64,000 nucleotides of DNA from the NCBI GenBank assembly GCA_002295925.1, contig DBGO01000012.1:1-64000 (forward strand), written 5' to 3'. The position numbers and the translations under genes were made by a program. Position 1 is the first letter of the stretch. Every line of letters starts with the position of its first letter. Below the pieces are notes generated by a model that was given only the letters and a program-made list of their open reading frames with translations, did not search any database and was not told where the DNA came from. Positions 1-8,738 of the stretch are shown piece after piece. The DNA comes from Flavobacteriales bacterium UBA852 (GTDB taxonomy: Bacteria > Bacteroidota > Bacteroidia > Flavobacteriales_E > Vicingaceae).

Positions 1-1
1 T

Positions 2-412
2 GGCAGTAACGACAGTGTCAATTATTCGCCGCAGCATGTGTATGCCGACAGTGGTACATATTATGTTTTCTTGGAAGTGTGGTCGCAATATGGTTGTTAC
101 GATTCTATTATTAAACCTATCAGAATCAATCCCGATTATGCTATTTTTATTCCTAATGCCTTTACGCCTGATGGTTTGGGAGGAAATGAAACGTTCTTCT
201 TTAAAGGTTACGGTATTGTTGAAGAAGATTTTGAATTTTGGATTTTTGACCGTTGGGGAGAGACTATTTATTACACCCAAAAATTTAAACCGTGGGACGG
301 CACATTCAAAGGTGAACCGGCTAAGCAAGATGTTTATGTATATAAATTCATTGTAAAAGATATTTTTGACGTGAAACATACTTATATTGGAAAAGTGACA
401 CTTTTAAGGTAG
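2..412 (+). CDS. Gliding-motility type (T9SS type B) PKD protein, 3' fragment
   Basis: The gene enters from the left edge and only its last 136 codons are visible. They hold the end of a PKD repeat (GTYYVFLEVWSQYGC) followed by a type B T9SS C-terminal domain of about 95 residues, with FIPNAFTPDG near its start and KVTLLR at the end. Such domains direct secretion through the type IX system and were first noted in gliding-motility associated proteins. The visible protein differs from the C-terminus of the next gene at only about four residues (I/V, T/E, K/E, F/Y), while the DNA has many more silent changes. The two genes are therefore paralogues in tandem, kept similar by selection or gene conversion. 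Whether the missing part also matches cannot be seen. Confidence 0.85.
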   Translation, partial: GSNDSVNYSPQHVYADSGTYYVFLEVWSQYGCYDSIIKPIRINPDYAIFIPNAFTPDGLGGNETFFFKGYGIVEEDFEFWIFDRWGETIYYTQKFKPWDGTFKGEPAKQDVYVYKFIVKDIFDVKHTYIGKVTLLR

Positions 413-473
413 TATTATTCTTGACTGGCAACCATAGGAATGTTTAATTCGTTAACATAAAAATGAATTCATT

Positions 474-3400
474 ATGAAAAGACTCTTAATATTATTGTTA
501 ATTTTCAATTTAGCTGGAATAGTCTTTTCTCAAGAAATATGTAATAATGGGATTGATGATGATGGAGATGGGTTAATAGACTTAAATGACTCTTCAGATT
601 GTTCATGCCAACCTGCTGTTATACCATCATTAATCCCAAATGCCTCATTTGAACAAATGAACTGCTGTCCTTCATCTTATAGTCAGGTTAGTTGCGCTTC
701 AGGGTGGGCTCAAGCAACAAATGCTACATCCGATTACTTTAATTGTGGTTTTAATTTTGGAGCGGCAACAAATGCCGGGTTAGTCCCTCCTCCTGATGGC
801 ACAGGTTATTTGGGTACAATTTTTTCTCCTGGTTGGCAAGAATATGTCGGATCTTGTTTAACAAGTCCTTTGATTGCAGGACAAAATTATACTTTACAAA
901 TGAATATTGCTTCATTTCCAATGGACGGAAGCGGAAATGTATGTAATGGAGGAGTAATTAATTATTCACCTATTGATATTACGGTATACGGAGCTACAAC
1001 ATGCCCTAGTTTCCCAATTCCTGGGACAGGATGTCCTTCTACCGGTTCAAATCCTACTTGGACTATTATTGGTACAGCAACTTATACGCCTCAATCAAGT
1101 TGGGGGTTAATTACAATAAACATGACTCCAACAATAAATATAAATGCAGTAATTATAGGTTCTCCTTGTACTTTACCTGGAGATTATAGTGGCAGTTGTT
1201 ATCCTTATTTTGTATATGATAATTTAATATTACAACAAAGTGCTTTATTTAGCGGTCTTTCTTTGTCGGGAGGATGGTGCACAAATGACTTGCAAATTAG
1301 TACAACTACAACAAATCCGGGAGACACATACCAATGGTACTATAATGGGATTGCAATTATTGGAGAAACTTCAACCAGTTTAAATTTATCTCAAAACAAT
1401 TTTTCTCCAGGAACATATACATTAATGACTTCAAACAGTGGTTCTTGTGTAACAGCAACTATTAATGTTCCACCTCCTAATTACCCTAGTGCAAATTTCA
1501 CAGCTGTTAATGCTTGTGAAGGAAATCCAATAATTTTTAATGATAATTCCACTATTAATGGTGGAGGAAGTATAGTTTCATGGCAATGGAACTTTGGCGA
1601 TGGAAACTCCTCCACTCAACAAAATACTTCACATACTTATGCCAATGATGGTACTTATAATACTACTTTAATTGTCGTTTCTGATAGTGGTTGCTCTGAT
1701 ACAGTTACTATGCCTGTCATTCAACTTCCAAACCCAAACCCTGATTTTTATATTCAAAATTATTTAAATCAATCTAGTATAAATGGGATTCCATTAGGTA
1801 TTTGTATTTATGATGCTGTAACATTTTCAGATAATTCAACGATTAATAATGGTGTAATAAATTCTTGGCAATGGGATTTTGGCGATGGCAATACTTCTAC
1901 TCAACAAAACCCAAGTCATAACTATTCGAATTCTGGACAGTTTAATGTTCAATTAACCACAATTTCTGATAGCGGTTGTATTGATTCAACTACATTTTTG
2001 TTAACTATAAACCCACAACCTTTAGCTAATTTCACAGCTCAAAATGAATGTGCAGGTGTGAATATAAACTTCAACAATACATCCACAGGAAATGTTTTAG
2101 GTTCAATTTGGGATTTTGGTGATGGGAACAGTTCTACTCAACTTAATCCGTCTCATGCTTATAATTCTTCAGGAATTTATCCCGTAACGTTAATTGCTAT
2201 TTCAGATAGTGGTTGTTTAGATACTACTTCGAACAATGTTGAAGCATATCCAATTCCAAATGCAAACTTCACAGGTAATGATGTGTGTATTTATGATTCG
2301 TTATGTTTTACAAATTTAAGTACAGTAAACCCCTCCGATACGATTGTTAATTATATTTGGAATTTTGGGGATAATAGCCCTTTACAAAATATACAAAATC
2401 CATGTCATTTATATTCAAACTATGGAAATTACAATATTACTTTAATTGTCGGTTCTAACAATGGGTGTATAGATGATACAACTATATCTTTTTACATTCA
2501 TGATAAACCGTTGGCTAATTTTACTGCTGACACACCTTGTGTTAACGTCCCTCCTATGCAGTTTACCGATTTATCCACGGTTAACGGCATTGACAATATC
2601 AATCAATGGAATTGGGATTTTAATACCGGTCAAGGGGCTTCCTCTACTCAACATTCTACTTTCAATTTTGGTCAAGATGGGGTATTCCCTGCGCAACTCA
2701 TCGTTACTACCGATTTTGGTTGTAAAGATACCGTTCTGAAAAACGTGAAAGTATATGAAAAACCAACCGCTGATTTCTCTGTGGATACGGCTATTTTCTG
2801 TCATCCTTATTGTGTGAATTTTAGCGATTTATCTTCCTCTAATTCTACAAATATTATTGCTTGGAATTGGGATTTGGGGAATGGCGAAATGAATAATTCT
2901 TCTGCTCCGGCTACTTGTTATACCAACGAAAGCAACACGCAAACGCAATATTATACACCTACGCTTATTGTTGAAAACAGTTTCGGTTGTTTCGACACCA
3001 TTACCAAAAACAATTTTATTACGGTTTGGCCGTTACCTCTTGCCGATTTTGATGCGCAACCGCAACCAACAGATATTTATGAACCCTTAGTAGAGTTCCC
3101 AAACTACTCCGTTGGTGCTTCTTCTTGGTTGTGGCATTTTGGTGATGGCAGTAACGACAGTGTCAATTATTCACCACAGCACGTGTATGCAGACAGTGGC
3201 ACGTATTATGTTTTCTTGGAAGTATGGTCGCAATATGGGTGTTACGATTCTATTATTAAACCTGTTCGAATCAATCCCGATTATGCTATTTTTATCCCTA
3301 ATGCTTTTACGCCTGATGGTTTGGGAGGAAATGAAACGTTCTTCTTTAAAGGTTACGGTATTGTTGAAGAAGATTTTGAATTTTGGATTTTTGACCGTTG

Positions 3401-3557
3401 GGGAGAAGAAATTTACTACACCCAAAAATTTGAACCGTGGGACGGCACATATAAAGGTGAACCCGCCAAACAAGATGTATATGTATATAAATTCATTGTA
3501 AAAGATATTTTTGATGTGAAACATACTTATATTGGTAAGGTTACATTGCTTCGTTAA
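474..3557 (+). CDS. Secreted PKD-repeat protein with T9SS type B sorting domain
   Basis: A 1027-residue exported protein, probably a surface adhesin. A signal peptide ends near residue 20 (IVFSQ). It is followed by an Asp-rich calcium-type loop (NNGIDDDGDGLID, about 23-35) and a Cys-rich region (about 50-260) of the kind found ahead of Ig/PKD repeats in gliding-motility C-terminal proteins. Seven PKD-like repeats follow, with W-x-W/F-x-FGDG cores near residues 370, 465, 546, 629, 712, 797 and 885. Repeats 4 to 6 are the most divergent (FGDNS, FNTGQ, LGNGE). Residues from about 935 form the type B C-terminal domain with FIPNAFTPDG and RWGEEIYY. It lies 61 bp after the paralogous fragment. Its 3' end overlaps the convergent Nudix gene by 17 bp. 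The ligand is unknown. Confidence 0.88.
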   Translation: MKRLLILLLIFNLAGIVFSQEICNNGIDDDGDGLIDLNDSSDCSCQPAVIPSLIPNASFEQMNCCPSSYSQVSCASGWAQATNATSDYFNCGFNFGAATNAGLVPPPDGTGYLGTIFSPGWQEYVGSCLTSPLIAGQNYTLQMNIASFPMDGSGNVCNGGVINYSPIDITVYGATTCPSFPIPGTGCPSTGSNPTWTIIGTATYTPQSSWGLITINMTPTININAVIIGSPCTLPGDYSGSCYPYFVYDNLILQQSALFSGLSLSGGWCTNDLQISTTTTNPGDTYQWYYNGIAIIGETSTSLNLSQNNFSPGTYTLMTSNSGSCVTATINVPPPNYPSANFTAVNACEGNPIIFNDNSTINGGGSIVSWQWNFGDGNSSTQQNTSHTYANDGTYNTTLIVVSDSGCSDTVTMPVIQLPNPNPDFYIQNYLNQSSINGIPLGICIYDAVTFSDNSTINNGVINSWQWDFGDGNTSTQQNPSHNYSNSGQFNVQLTTISDSGCIDSTTFLLTINPQPLANFTAQNECAGVNINFNNTSTGNVLGSIWDFGDGNSSTQLNPSHAYNSSGIYPVTLIAISDSGCLDTTSNNVEAYPIPNANFTGNDVCIYDSLCFTNLSTVNPSDTIVNYIWNFGDNSPLQNIQNPCHLYSNYGNYNITLIVGSNNGCIDDTTISFYIHDKPLANFTADTPCVNVPPMQFTDLSTVNGIDNINQWNWDFNTGQGASSTQHSTFNFGQDGVFPAQLIVTTDFGCKDTVLKNVKVYEKPTADFSVDTAIFCHPYCVNFSDLSSSNSTNIIAWNWDLGNGEMNNSSAPATCYTNESNTQTQYYTPTLIVENSFGCFDTITKNNFITVWPLPLADFDAQPQPTDIYEPLVEFPNYSVGASSWLWHFGDGSNDSVNYSPQHVYADSGTYYVFLEVWSQYGCYDSIIKPVRINPDYAIFIPNAFTPDGLGGNETFFFKGYGIVEEDFEFWIFDRWGEEIYYTQKFEPWDGTYKGEPAKQDVYVYKFIVKDIFDVKHTYIGKVTLLR

Positions 3558-3987
3558 TAAGCAATGTAACAACCTTTTTATCTATTGGAAAAGTAATAGC
3601 ATCAGGATTTAATTCACTTAAAGAAATCCAACGAAAAATTTGAGCCATTTCTTTGTCTTCATCAAAATCAAACTGTTTAGATACAGTTTTAAATTTTTGC
3701 TTCCCTTTTAATTTGCACGTATAATAAATACTGATAATTTGATCATTTGGATTAAATGCTGAGGGTTGATAAAAATCTGTTGTATAAAAATGCTTAATAT
3801 CCATTATGGGTTGATTCAATTCTTCTAAAAACTCTCTTTTTAAACAATCAATTGTACCCTCACCAAACTCTAATCCTCCACCCGGAAATTTAGTAAACTT
3901 TTGACCAAACCTTATTTCATCGGTAAGCAATATTTTATCCTCTTTAAAAAGTAAACCGTATACACGAACATTAAAGCATTTCTTCAT
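3541..3987 (-). CDS. Nudix hydrolase
   Basis: A 148-residue cytoplasmic Nudix protein that would hydrolyse a nucleoside diphosphate linked to another group; the substrate is not evident. The Nudix box lies at about residues 37-58 and reads G-x5-E-x7-REFLEEL, so the metal-binding REFxEE core is intact. The usual Gly after the box is replaced by Asn. The N-terminal strand VYGLLFKEDKILLTDE fits the fold, and the length is typical of single-domain members. The ATG at 3987 is the natural start. The tail overlaps the PKD gene by 17 bp. The TolC-like gene lies upstream in the same direction 12 bp away, so co-transcription is possible. Confidence 0.85.
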   Translation of the reverse strand: MKKCFNVRVYGLLFKEDKILLTDEIRFGQKFTKFPGGGLEFGEGTIDCLKREFLEELNQPIMDIKHFYTTDFYQPSAFNPNDQIISIYYTCKLKGKQKFKTVSKQFDFDEDKEMAQIFRWISLSELNPDAITFPIDKKVVTLLINEAM

Positions 3988-3999
3988 TTTATGAAAAAT

Positions 4000-5307
4000 T
4001 TATTGAGGCAATTCTTCAAGCAACGCTCCACTTAAGCGTAATAATTCGGTTTGTGTGTCAATTAAATTGTAGATTGCTTCTAAATGAGCCAAAGATACAT
4101 TCAAATATGTTTTTTGTACTTCTCGAAAATCAAATGAATTTATTGCTCCCAAATCAAACTTTTCTTTAGCAACTTGCAAGTTTTGTTCGGCTATTTGCAC
4201 ATTTTCTCTTGTCAAACGTAGCAAGGTAATTCGGGTTTGATACAAATCGTAATTGGAAACCAGTTGATTGATAACCGTTGCTTTTTGTTCTTCAAACGAA
4301 ATATTTGCAATATCTTCTGATATTTTGGCATTTTGAAATGCTCGGTAAGCTTTGGCTCCATTAAAAATAGTAAAGCGTAATGAAAAATTGGCGTAATATC
4401 CCAAAGAGGTATTACCACTGGTAGAAATTCTTTCATTCGAAAAACTGCTCACTGAGCGATTTGTTCCCGTAGAAACAGATAAAACCGGATATAACGCCGA
4501 GCGAGCCAATTTTTTGTCTTGTTGTTTTAATGTAATATTTAAAAATTGATTTTTTAAGGTTTGACTGTTTTCAAGCGTTCGTTTTTTTAATGATTCCAAA
4601 TCGATGGTTAGTGGAATAATTTCCAAATTATCAATTAAATTTAAAGGTTGTTCAATATCTTGCCCCATTAGCAAGTTTAAATTTCGATAAGCATTTTTAA
4701 CTGCTAATTGCTGCAACAAATAATTGGTAGAATCGGTTAATAGTGCATTTTTTAATTGTAATACCTCAACGCTTGACATACTGCCGAGTTTTTCTTTTTC
4801 TTCGGCCAAATGGTATTTATCTTTTGATTGCTCAAGCAATTTAGCCAAAACTTCCAATTTTTTTTCTTGTAATTTGGCATTGTAATATCCTAAAATAATG
4901 GATTGTATAGTATTTTCCACTACCATGGCGGCATTTCCTTCCGATTGTTCTTGAAGGTAGGCCAATTTTTCTTTGGTTATTTTAACTTTAAAACCACTAA
5001 ACAAAACCCAATTTAAATCAATATTACCAGAAGTACTATGGTTTTCAAATTTTCCGTTGATAAAACTTGTCGGATTATTCTGGTCGTTCCAACTGTTGTT
5101 TTGATTTAAATTCGCTGTTAGTGTCGGTAATAAACCGGCTTCGAGCCAATTGTTGTTATTTTTGGCTATTAATGTAGTATTTTTGTTAATTACAATTTGG
5201 TAATTATCTGCCAAAGCTGTTTTAATCGCTTCGGATAATGATAAGTCTTTTTGCGCAAAAGCACTCAACGCACTTAATAAAGACAAACAAAAAACAAGGT
5301 ATTTCAT
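4000..5307 (-). CDS. TolC-family outer membrane efflux protein
   Basis: A 435-residue outer membrane factor of the TolC/OEP family, forming the outer duct of type I secretion or tripartite efflux. A signal peptide ends at about residue 19 (LSAFAQ). Two related halves follow, each beginning with a long helix: LSLSEAIKTALADNYQI near residue 22, and a second half rich in QNAKISEDIAN and Q/E/K-rich heptads. The strand pattern with YYANFSLRFTIFNG is typical of the barrel portion. A TTG one codon upstream extends the frame, but the ATG at 5307 is preferred. No membrane-fusion protein or RND/ABC partner is adjacent, so the inner-membrane partner is unknown. Confidence 0.88.
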   Translation of the reverse strand: MKYLVFCLSLLSALSAFAQKDLSLSEAIKTALADNYQIVINKNTTLIAKNNNNWLEAGLLPTLTANLNQNNSWNDQNNPTSFINGKFENHSTSGNIDLNWVLFSGFKVKITKEKLAYLQEQSEGNAAMVVENTIQSIILGYYNAKLQEKKLEVLAKLLEQSKDKYHLAEEKEKLGSMSSVEVLQLKNALLTDSTNYLLQQLAVKNAYRNLNLLMGQDIEQPLNLIDNLEIIPLTIDLESLKKRTLENSQTLKNQFLNITLKQQDKKLARSALYPVLSVSTGTNRSVSSFSNERISTSGNTSLGYYANFSLRFTIFNGAKAYRAFQNAKISEDIANISFEEQKATVINQLVSNYDLYQTRITLLRLTRENVQIAEQNLQVAKEKFDLGAINSFDFREVQKTYLNVSLAHLEAIYNLIDTQTELLRLSGALLEELPQ

Positions 5308-5485
5308 CAATTATAAAATTTTGTCAAAGATGATAAAAGATTTTTAAATGAAATGACACATTTTGATAAATGGTAAAACATGCACAAATTGGGCCGGAAA
5401 AACTGAAAAGTGGTAGTTTGCTGTTTATTACTTAAATGTTAAATTTCACGCTATTTGACCAAAATCATTTTTTAATCTTTCCTTT

Positions 5486-5505
5486 TTCGGTATTTTAGTA
5501 CCGAA
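5486..5505. promoter_or_regulatory. Inverted repeat before the universal stress protein gene
   Basis: A perfect 7-bp inverted repeat, TTCGGTA-6 nt-TACCGAA, ends 15 bp before the ATG of the stress protein gene. It could be an operator or a small hairpin in the 5' leader. The arms overlap a TATTTTAG stretch that differs by one base from the Bacteroidota -7 box. No regulator gene is adjacent, so the role is inferred from position only. Confidence 0.35.
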
Positions 5506-5520
5506 ATAAAAAAATTTGTT

Positions 5521-6342
5521 ATGAAAAATATATTATTGCCAACCGACTTTTCAGAATATGCAGAAAAAGCATACAAATACGCTGCAGCAATAGCTTTAGC
5601 ATCTGATGCCACTATTCATTTGTTGCACGATTTTGATTTGGAATACATTCATCCGGCTATACCTGTCGAATCATATGACATGAAAAAAGATGATGCTAAG
5701 AAAAAGTTGGAAGAAGCTAAAGACAGAATTCAGCATTACGTAACTACCAAAGAGTTAAAGATTGTTACCCACGCTTTAATGGGCGATTTGCTCGAAACTA
5801 TTCAGGCATTAATTTCGCGTGAAAATATTGATTTTATATTAATGGGAACAAAAGGTGCTACAGGATTAAAATCAGTAATTTTTGGTTCAAATGCCGAAAA
5901 AATTATCAATAATACTTCTGTTCCGTGTATGGTTATTCCAAAAAATCCGGTAGAAGCATACAATTACAATCACATAGTTTTAGCGACTGATTATACACCT
6001 CTTGGTGAGAACAATCTAAATACTCTACGTTGGTTTGCCGAAACTTTTGACAGTCGATTAACTATTTTGCATATTTCACCCTACGAAAAAGAAGAAAAAC
6101 ATCCTTACCAAAAAGAATTGGAAGAATTTTTCAAGAACACAAATATTGACGTAACCTTTGACCACGAGGTATATGCCGATATTACCATAGGATTAAACGA
6201 ATATGCCACCAACAACGAAGCGTGGCTAATAGCAATGGGAGAAAGAAATAAATCATGGTTTAAAAAAGCCATAGAAGGCAGCAATGTAGAAAATATGATT
6301 TTGTTCACCAATTTCCCCATCCTTACTCTTCCGTTAGATTAA
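5521..6342 (+). CDS. Universal stress protein, two UspA domains
   Basis: A 273-residue cytoplasmic tandem Usp protein. Domain 1 (about 1-142) starts MKNILLPTDFSEYA and carries the ATP-binding signature G-x2-G-x9-G-S as GTKGATGLKSVIFGS, so it probably binds ATP. Domain 2 (about 148-273) starts HIVLATDYTPLG, but its matching loop GERNKSWFKKAIEGS has lost the second glycine, suggesting that half does not bind nucleotide. This asymmetric arrangement is common in Bacteroidota Usp proteins. The gene appears monocistronic, with a 7-bp inverted repeat just upstream and the polyprenyl synthase gene 92 bp downstream. Such proteins are usually induced by growth arrest or stress; nothing here identifies the inducer. 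Confidence 0.9.
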   Translation: MKNILLPTDFSEYAEKAYKYAAAIALASDATIHLLHDFDLEYIHPAIPVESYDMKKDDAKKKLEEAKDRIQHYVTTKELKIVTHALMGDLLETIQALISRENIDFILMGTKGATGLKSVIFGSNAEKIINNTSVPCMVIPKNPVEAYNYNHIVLATDYTPLGENNLNTLRWFAETFDSRLTILHISPYEKEEKHPYQKELEEFFKNTNIDVTFDHEVYADITIGLNEYATNNEAWLIAMGERNKSWFKKAIEGSNVENMILFTNFPILTLPLD

Positions 6343-6418
6343 GTATTAAAAAATTACCGTAAATAGACCGAACAGCGAATTTCAGGCAAAAGAATTACGC
6401 CTGCATTTCATATATGCT

Positions 6419-6426
6419 TACCTTTG
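6419..6426 (+). promoter_or_regulatory. Candidate -7 box, polyprenyl synthase
   Basis: TACCTTTG matches the Bacteroidota -7 consensus TAnnTTTG and lies 8 bp before the ATG at 6435. No clear -33 TTTG is present. If used, the transcript leader would be very short and the ATG at 6414 would lie outside the message, which supports the inner start. Confidence 0.35.
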
Positions 6427-6434
6427 AAGTTGCA

Positions 6435-7418
6435 ATGACTACGCTTAAAATTAAAGATATAAAAAAGCCCATTACTCAAGAAATGAGCGAATTCGAGGGC
6501 TGGTTTCGTTCGGCATTAAAAAGTAATGTTCCGCTGGTTGATAAAATTATGCATTACATTATCCGCCGAAAGGGTAAACAAATGCGTCCAATGTTTGTGT
6601 TTTTAACAGCTAAAGCACTGGGCGAAACCAATAAATCGAGCTATGTGGCGGCTTCGTTAATCGAATTGTTACACACAGCTACATTGGTGCACGATGATGT
6701 TGTTGATGATGCTTATAAAAGAAGAGGTTTTTTCAGTATAAATGCTTTATGGAAAAATAAAATTGCCGTTTTGGTTGGCGATTACCTTCTTTCCAAAGGA
6801 TTATTGTTGGCAATAGATAATGATGAGTTCAATTTACTTAAAATAGTATCAACTGCTGTAAAAGAAATGAGCGAGGGCGAGCTATTACAAATAGAAAAAG
6901 CCCGAAGGTTGGATATTTCCGAAGAAATTTATTTTGAAATTATCCGTCAAAAAACAGCCACACTTATTGCCGCCTGTTGTGCCGCCGGCGCCGCTTCTGT
7001 TACCGATGACAAATTAGTTATTCAAAAAATGCATCAATTTGGCGAATATGCCGGAATAGCATTTCAAATCAAAGACGACCTTTTTGATTATGGCTCAGAC
7101 GATGAGAAAATAGGGAAACCAACAGGCATAGATATAAAAGAAAAGAAAATGACCTTACCGTTGATTTATGCGCTCAATCACGCTGATAAATCTACGCAAA
7201 GGCAAATCATTAACATTGTAAAAAACCAAAACACCAACACCAAAAAAGTACGCGAAGTTATTGATTATGTGATGCAATCGGGCGGAATTGAATACACACA
7301 ACAAAAAATGCTTGAATACAAAGAAAAAGCACTTGAGCAAATAGCCGATTTGCCTCCTTCTGAAGCTAAACAATCTTTAATTGACTTAGTTAGATTTACT
7401 ACCGAAAGAAAAAAATAA
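6435..7418 (+). CDS. Polyprenyl diphosphate synthase (trans-isoprenyl)
   Basis: A 327-residue enzyme that chains isopentenyl diphosphate onto an allylic primer to make the long isoprenoid tail of menaquinone (or a related carrier). The first Asp-rich motif is DDVVD within LVHDDVVDDAYKRRG, and the second is DDLFD within FQIKDDLFDYGSDD. Both are intact, together with the KGKQMRPMFVF start of the fold. Residues upstream of the first DDxxD are small or aliphatic, consistent with a long product, but chain length cannot be set from this. An ATG at 6414 adds seven residues; the 6435 start (MTTLKIKDIKKP) better matches homologues and follows a candidate -7 box. The convergent MFS gene ends 6 bp away. 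Confidence 0.88.
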   Translation: MTTLKIKDIKKPITQEMSEFEGWFRSALKSNVPLVDKIMHYIIRRKGKQMRPMFVFLTAKALGETNKSSYVAASLIELLHTATLVHDDVVDDAYKRRGFFSINALWKNKIAVLVGDYLLSKGLLLAIDNDEFNLLKIVSTAVKEMSEGELLQIEKARRLDISEEIYFEIIRQKTATLIAACCAAGAASVTDDKLVIQKMHQFGEYAGIAFQIKDDLFDYGSDDEKIGKPTGIDIKEKKMTLPLIYALNHADKSTQRQIINIVKNQNTNTKKVREVIDYVMQSGGIEYTQQKMLEYKEKALEQIADLPPSEAKQSLIDLVRFTTERKK

Positions 7419-7424
7419 CAGCAA

Positions 7425-8738
7425 TCAGTCTTGTAAGCCCATTTCTTTACGGTATTTTTTCACCGAAGGAACAAAAAACAAAATAATCAATCCTACAACA
7501 AAAAACAACGCCAAGGCAAACACCGAATTACGCATACTTCCGGTAAGTTGTTCAATGTATCCGTAAATAAAGGTTCCGATAACAATGCCCATTTTTTCGC
7601 ATATATCATAAAAACTGAAATAAGAAGCATGGTCGATGGTTTGCGGAAGCAATTTTGAATAGGTAGAACGTGCCAATGATTGAATACCGCCCATTACCAA
7701 TCCTACAGCAGCTGCCACCACAAAAAACTGATTGGGGGTATAAACAAAATAAGCGCCAATGCAAATGCCTATCCATATTATAATTGAAACACCCAAAGCT
7801 TTGATATTGCCAATCAATCCGGATAAACGACTGAATAAAAATGCTCCGAAAATTGCAACAAACTGAATGATTAGTATGGTGATAATGAGCTCACTTCCAT
7901 CCATGGCAATTTCTTTTTTCCCGAACATTACAGCCATATACATAACCGTTTGAACAGCCATGCTGAATATAAAAAACGACAATAAATATGTTTTTAAGAC
8001 ACGGTTATCTTTTAATTCGAACAATACTTTCTTTATTTCTCTGAAACCTTTTAAAATCACTTCTTTATCCGGTTTGCGACCGAAAACATTGTTGGGCAAA
8101 CGTTTAAAAGTAATTTGAGCAAATCCTGCCCACCACAATCCTACGGTTATGAATGAAATTTTTGCCGGTAATGAATTATCTTCTATTCCAAACCATTCGG
8201 AATGTTGTATCATCATTAAATTGAAAATCAATAAAATGGCGCCACCAATGTAACCCATCGAAAAACCTTTTGCCGAAATTTTATCGTGCAAATCGGGTGT
8301 GGCAATTTCGGGCAAATAAGCATTGTAAAAAACGATACTTCCAGAAAAACCGATACTTGCAAACAACACAAATAGCAAGCCTAAGGCAAGATGGTCTGTA
8401 TCAAAAAAATACAGCATCATGCACGAAAACGAACCTAAATAGGTGAAAAATTGCATAAATCGTTTTTTATTTCCCGAATAATCGGCAATACCACTCAAAA
8501 TTGGCGATAGAATACTTACAATTAAGAACGATAAGGAAATAACATACGAATACAAAGCAGTATTGACCAATTTTAAACCAAAAATCTCTACAATGTCCGA
8601 GCCGTTTTGATGAGTTAAATTTTCGTAATAAACAGGAAAAACCGTTGATGTAATTACCAAAGGGTAAACCGAGTTTGCCCAGTCGTACATTACCCATCCG
8701 TTAATTATTTTTTTATCGTTTTTTTGGAGTACGGTCAT
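7425..8738 (-). CDS. MFS permease, UMF1 (Atg22-like) family
   Basis: A 437-residue inner-membrane transporter with about 12 hydrophobic segments. The N-terminal NGWVMYDWANSVYPLV is the hallmark of the UMF1 family related to fungal vacuole effluxer Atg22, whose eukaryotic member exports amino acids. The bacterial substrate is not established. The large internal loop with KPDKEVILKGFREIKKVL separates two six-helix halves. The ATG at 8738 lies 26 bp inside the end of the upstream CAP/OmpA-like gene, so the two are probably translationally coupled. The 3' end abuts the convergent polyprenyl synthase gene. Confidence 0.88.
   Translation of the reverse strand: MTVLQKNDKKIINGWVMYDWANSVYPLVITSTVFPVYYENLTHQNGSDIVEIFGLKLVNTALYSYVISLSFLIVSILSPILSGIADYSGNKKRFMQFFTYLGSFSCMMLYFFDTDHLALGLLFVLFASIGFSGSIVFYNAYLPEIATPDLHDKISAKGFSMGYIGGAILLIFNLMMIQHSEWFGIEDNSLPAKISFITVGLWWAGFAQITFKRLPNNVFGRKPDKEVILKGFREIKKVLFELKDNRVLKTYLLSFFIFSMAVQTVMYMAVMFGKKEIAMDGSELIITILIIQFVAIFGAFLFSRLSGLIGNIKALGVSIIIWIGICIGAYFVYTPNQFFVVAAAVGLVMGGIQSLARSTYSKLLPQTIDHASYFSFYDICEKMGIVIGTFIYGYIEQLTGSMRNSVFALALFFVVGLIILFFVPSVKKYRKEMGLQD

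Noticed and set aside
1581..3200. Regularly spaced repeats that might look like a CRISPR-type array
   Set aside because: They are PKD protein repeats with diverged DNA, about 240-300 bp apart, in an open coding frame.
3171..3572. Long minus-strand frame opposite the T9SS C-terminal domain
   Set aside because: It is an antisense shadow of a clear secretion domain and has no motif or signal; codon pattern and homology belong to the plus strand.
5486..5505. Rho-independent terminator downstream of the TolC gene
   Set aside because: The TolC-like gene is read on the other strand and its 5' end faces this site; the stem is short and without a T run.
6414..6434. Upstream ATG start for the polyprenyl synthase
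   Set aside because: The seven extra residues (MLTFEVA) are not family-like, and a candidate -7 box overlaps that segment.
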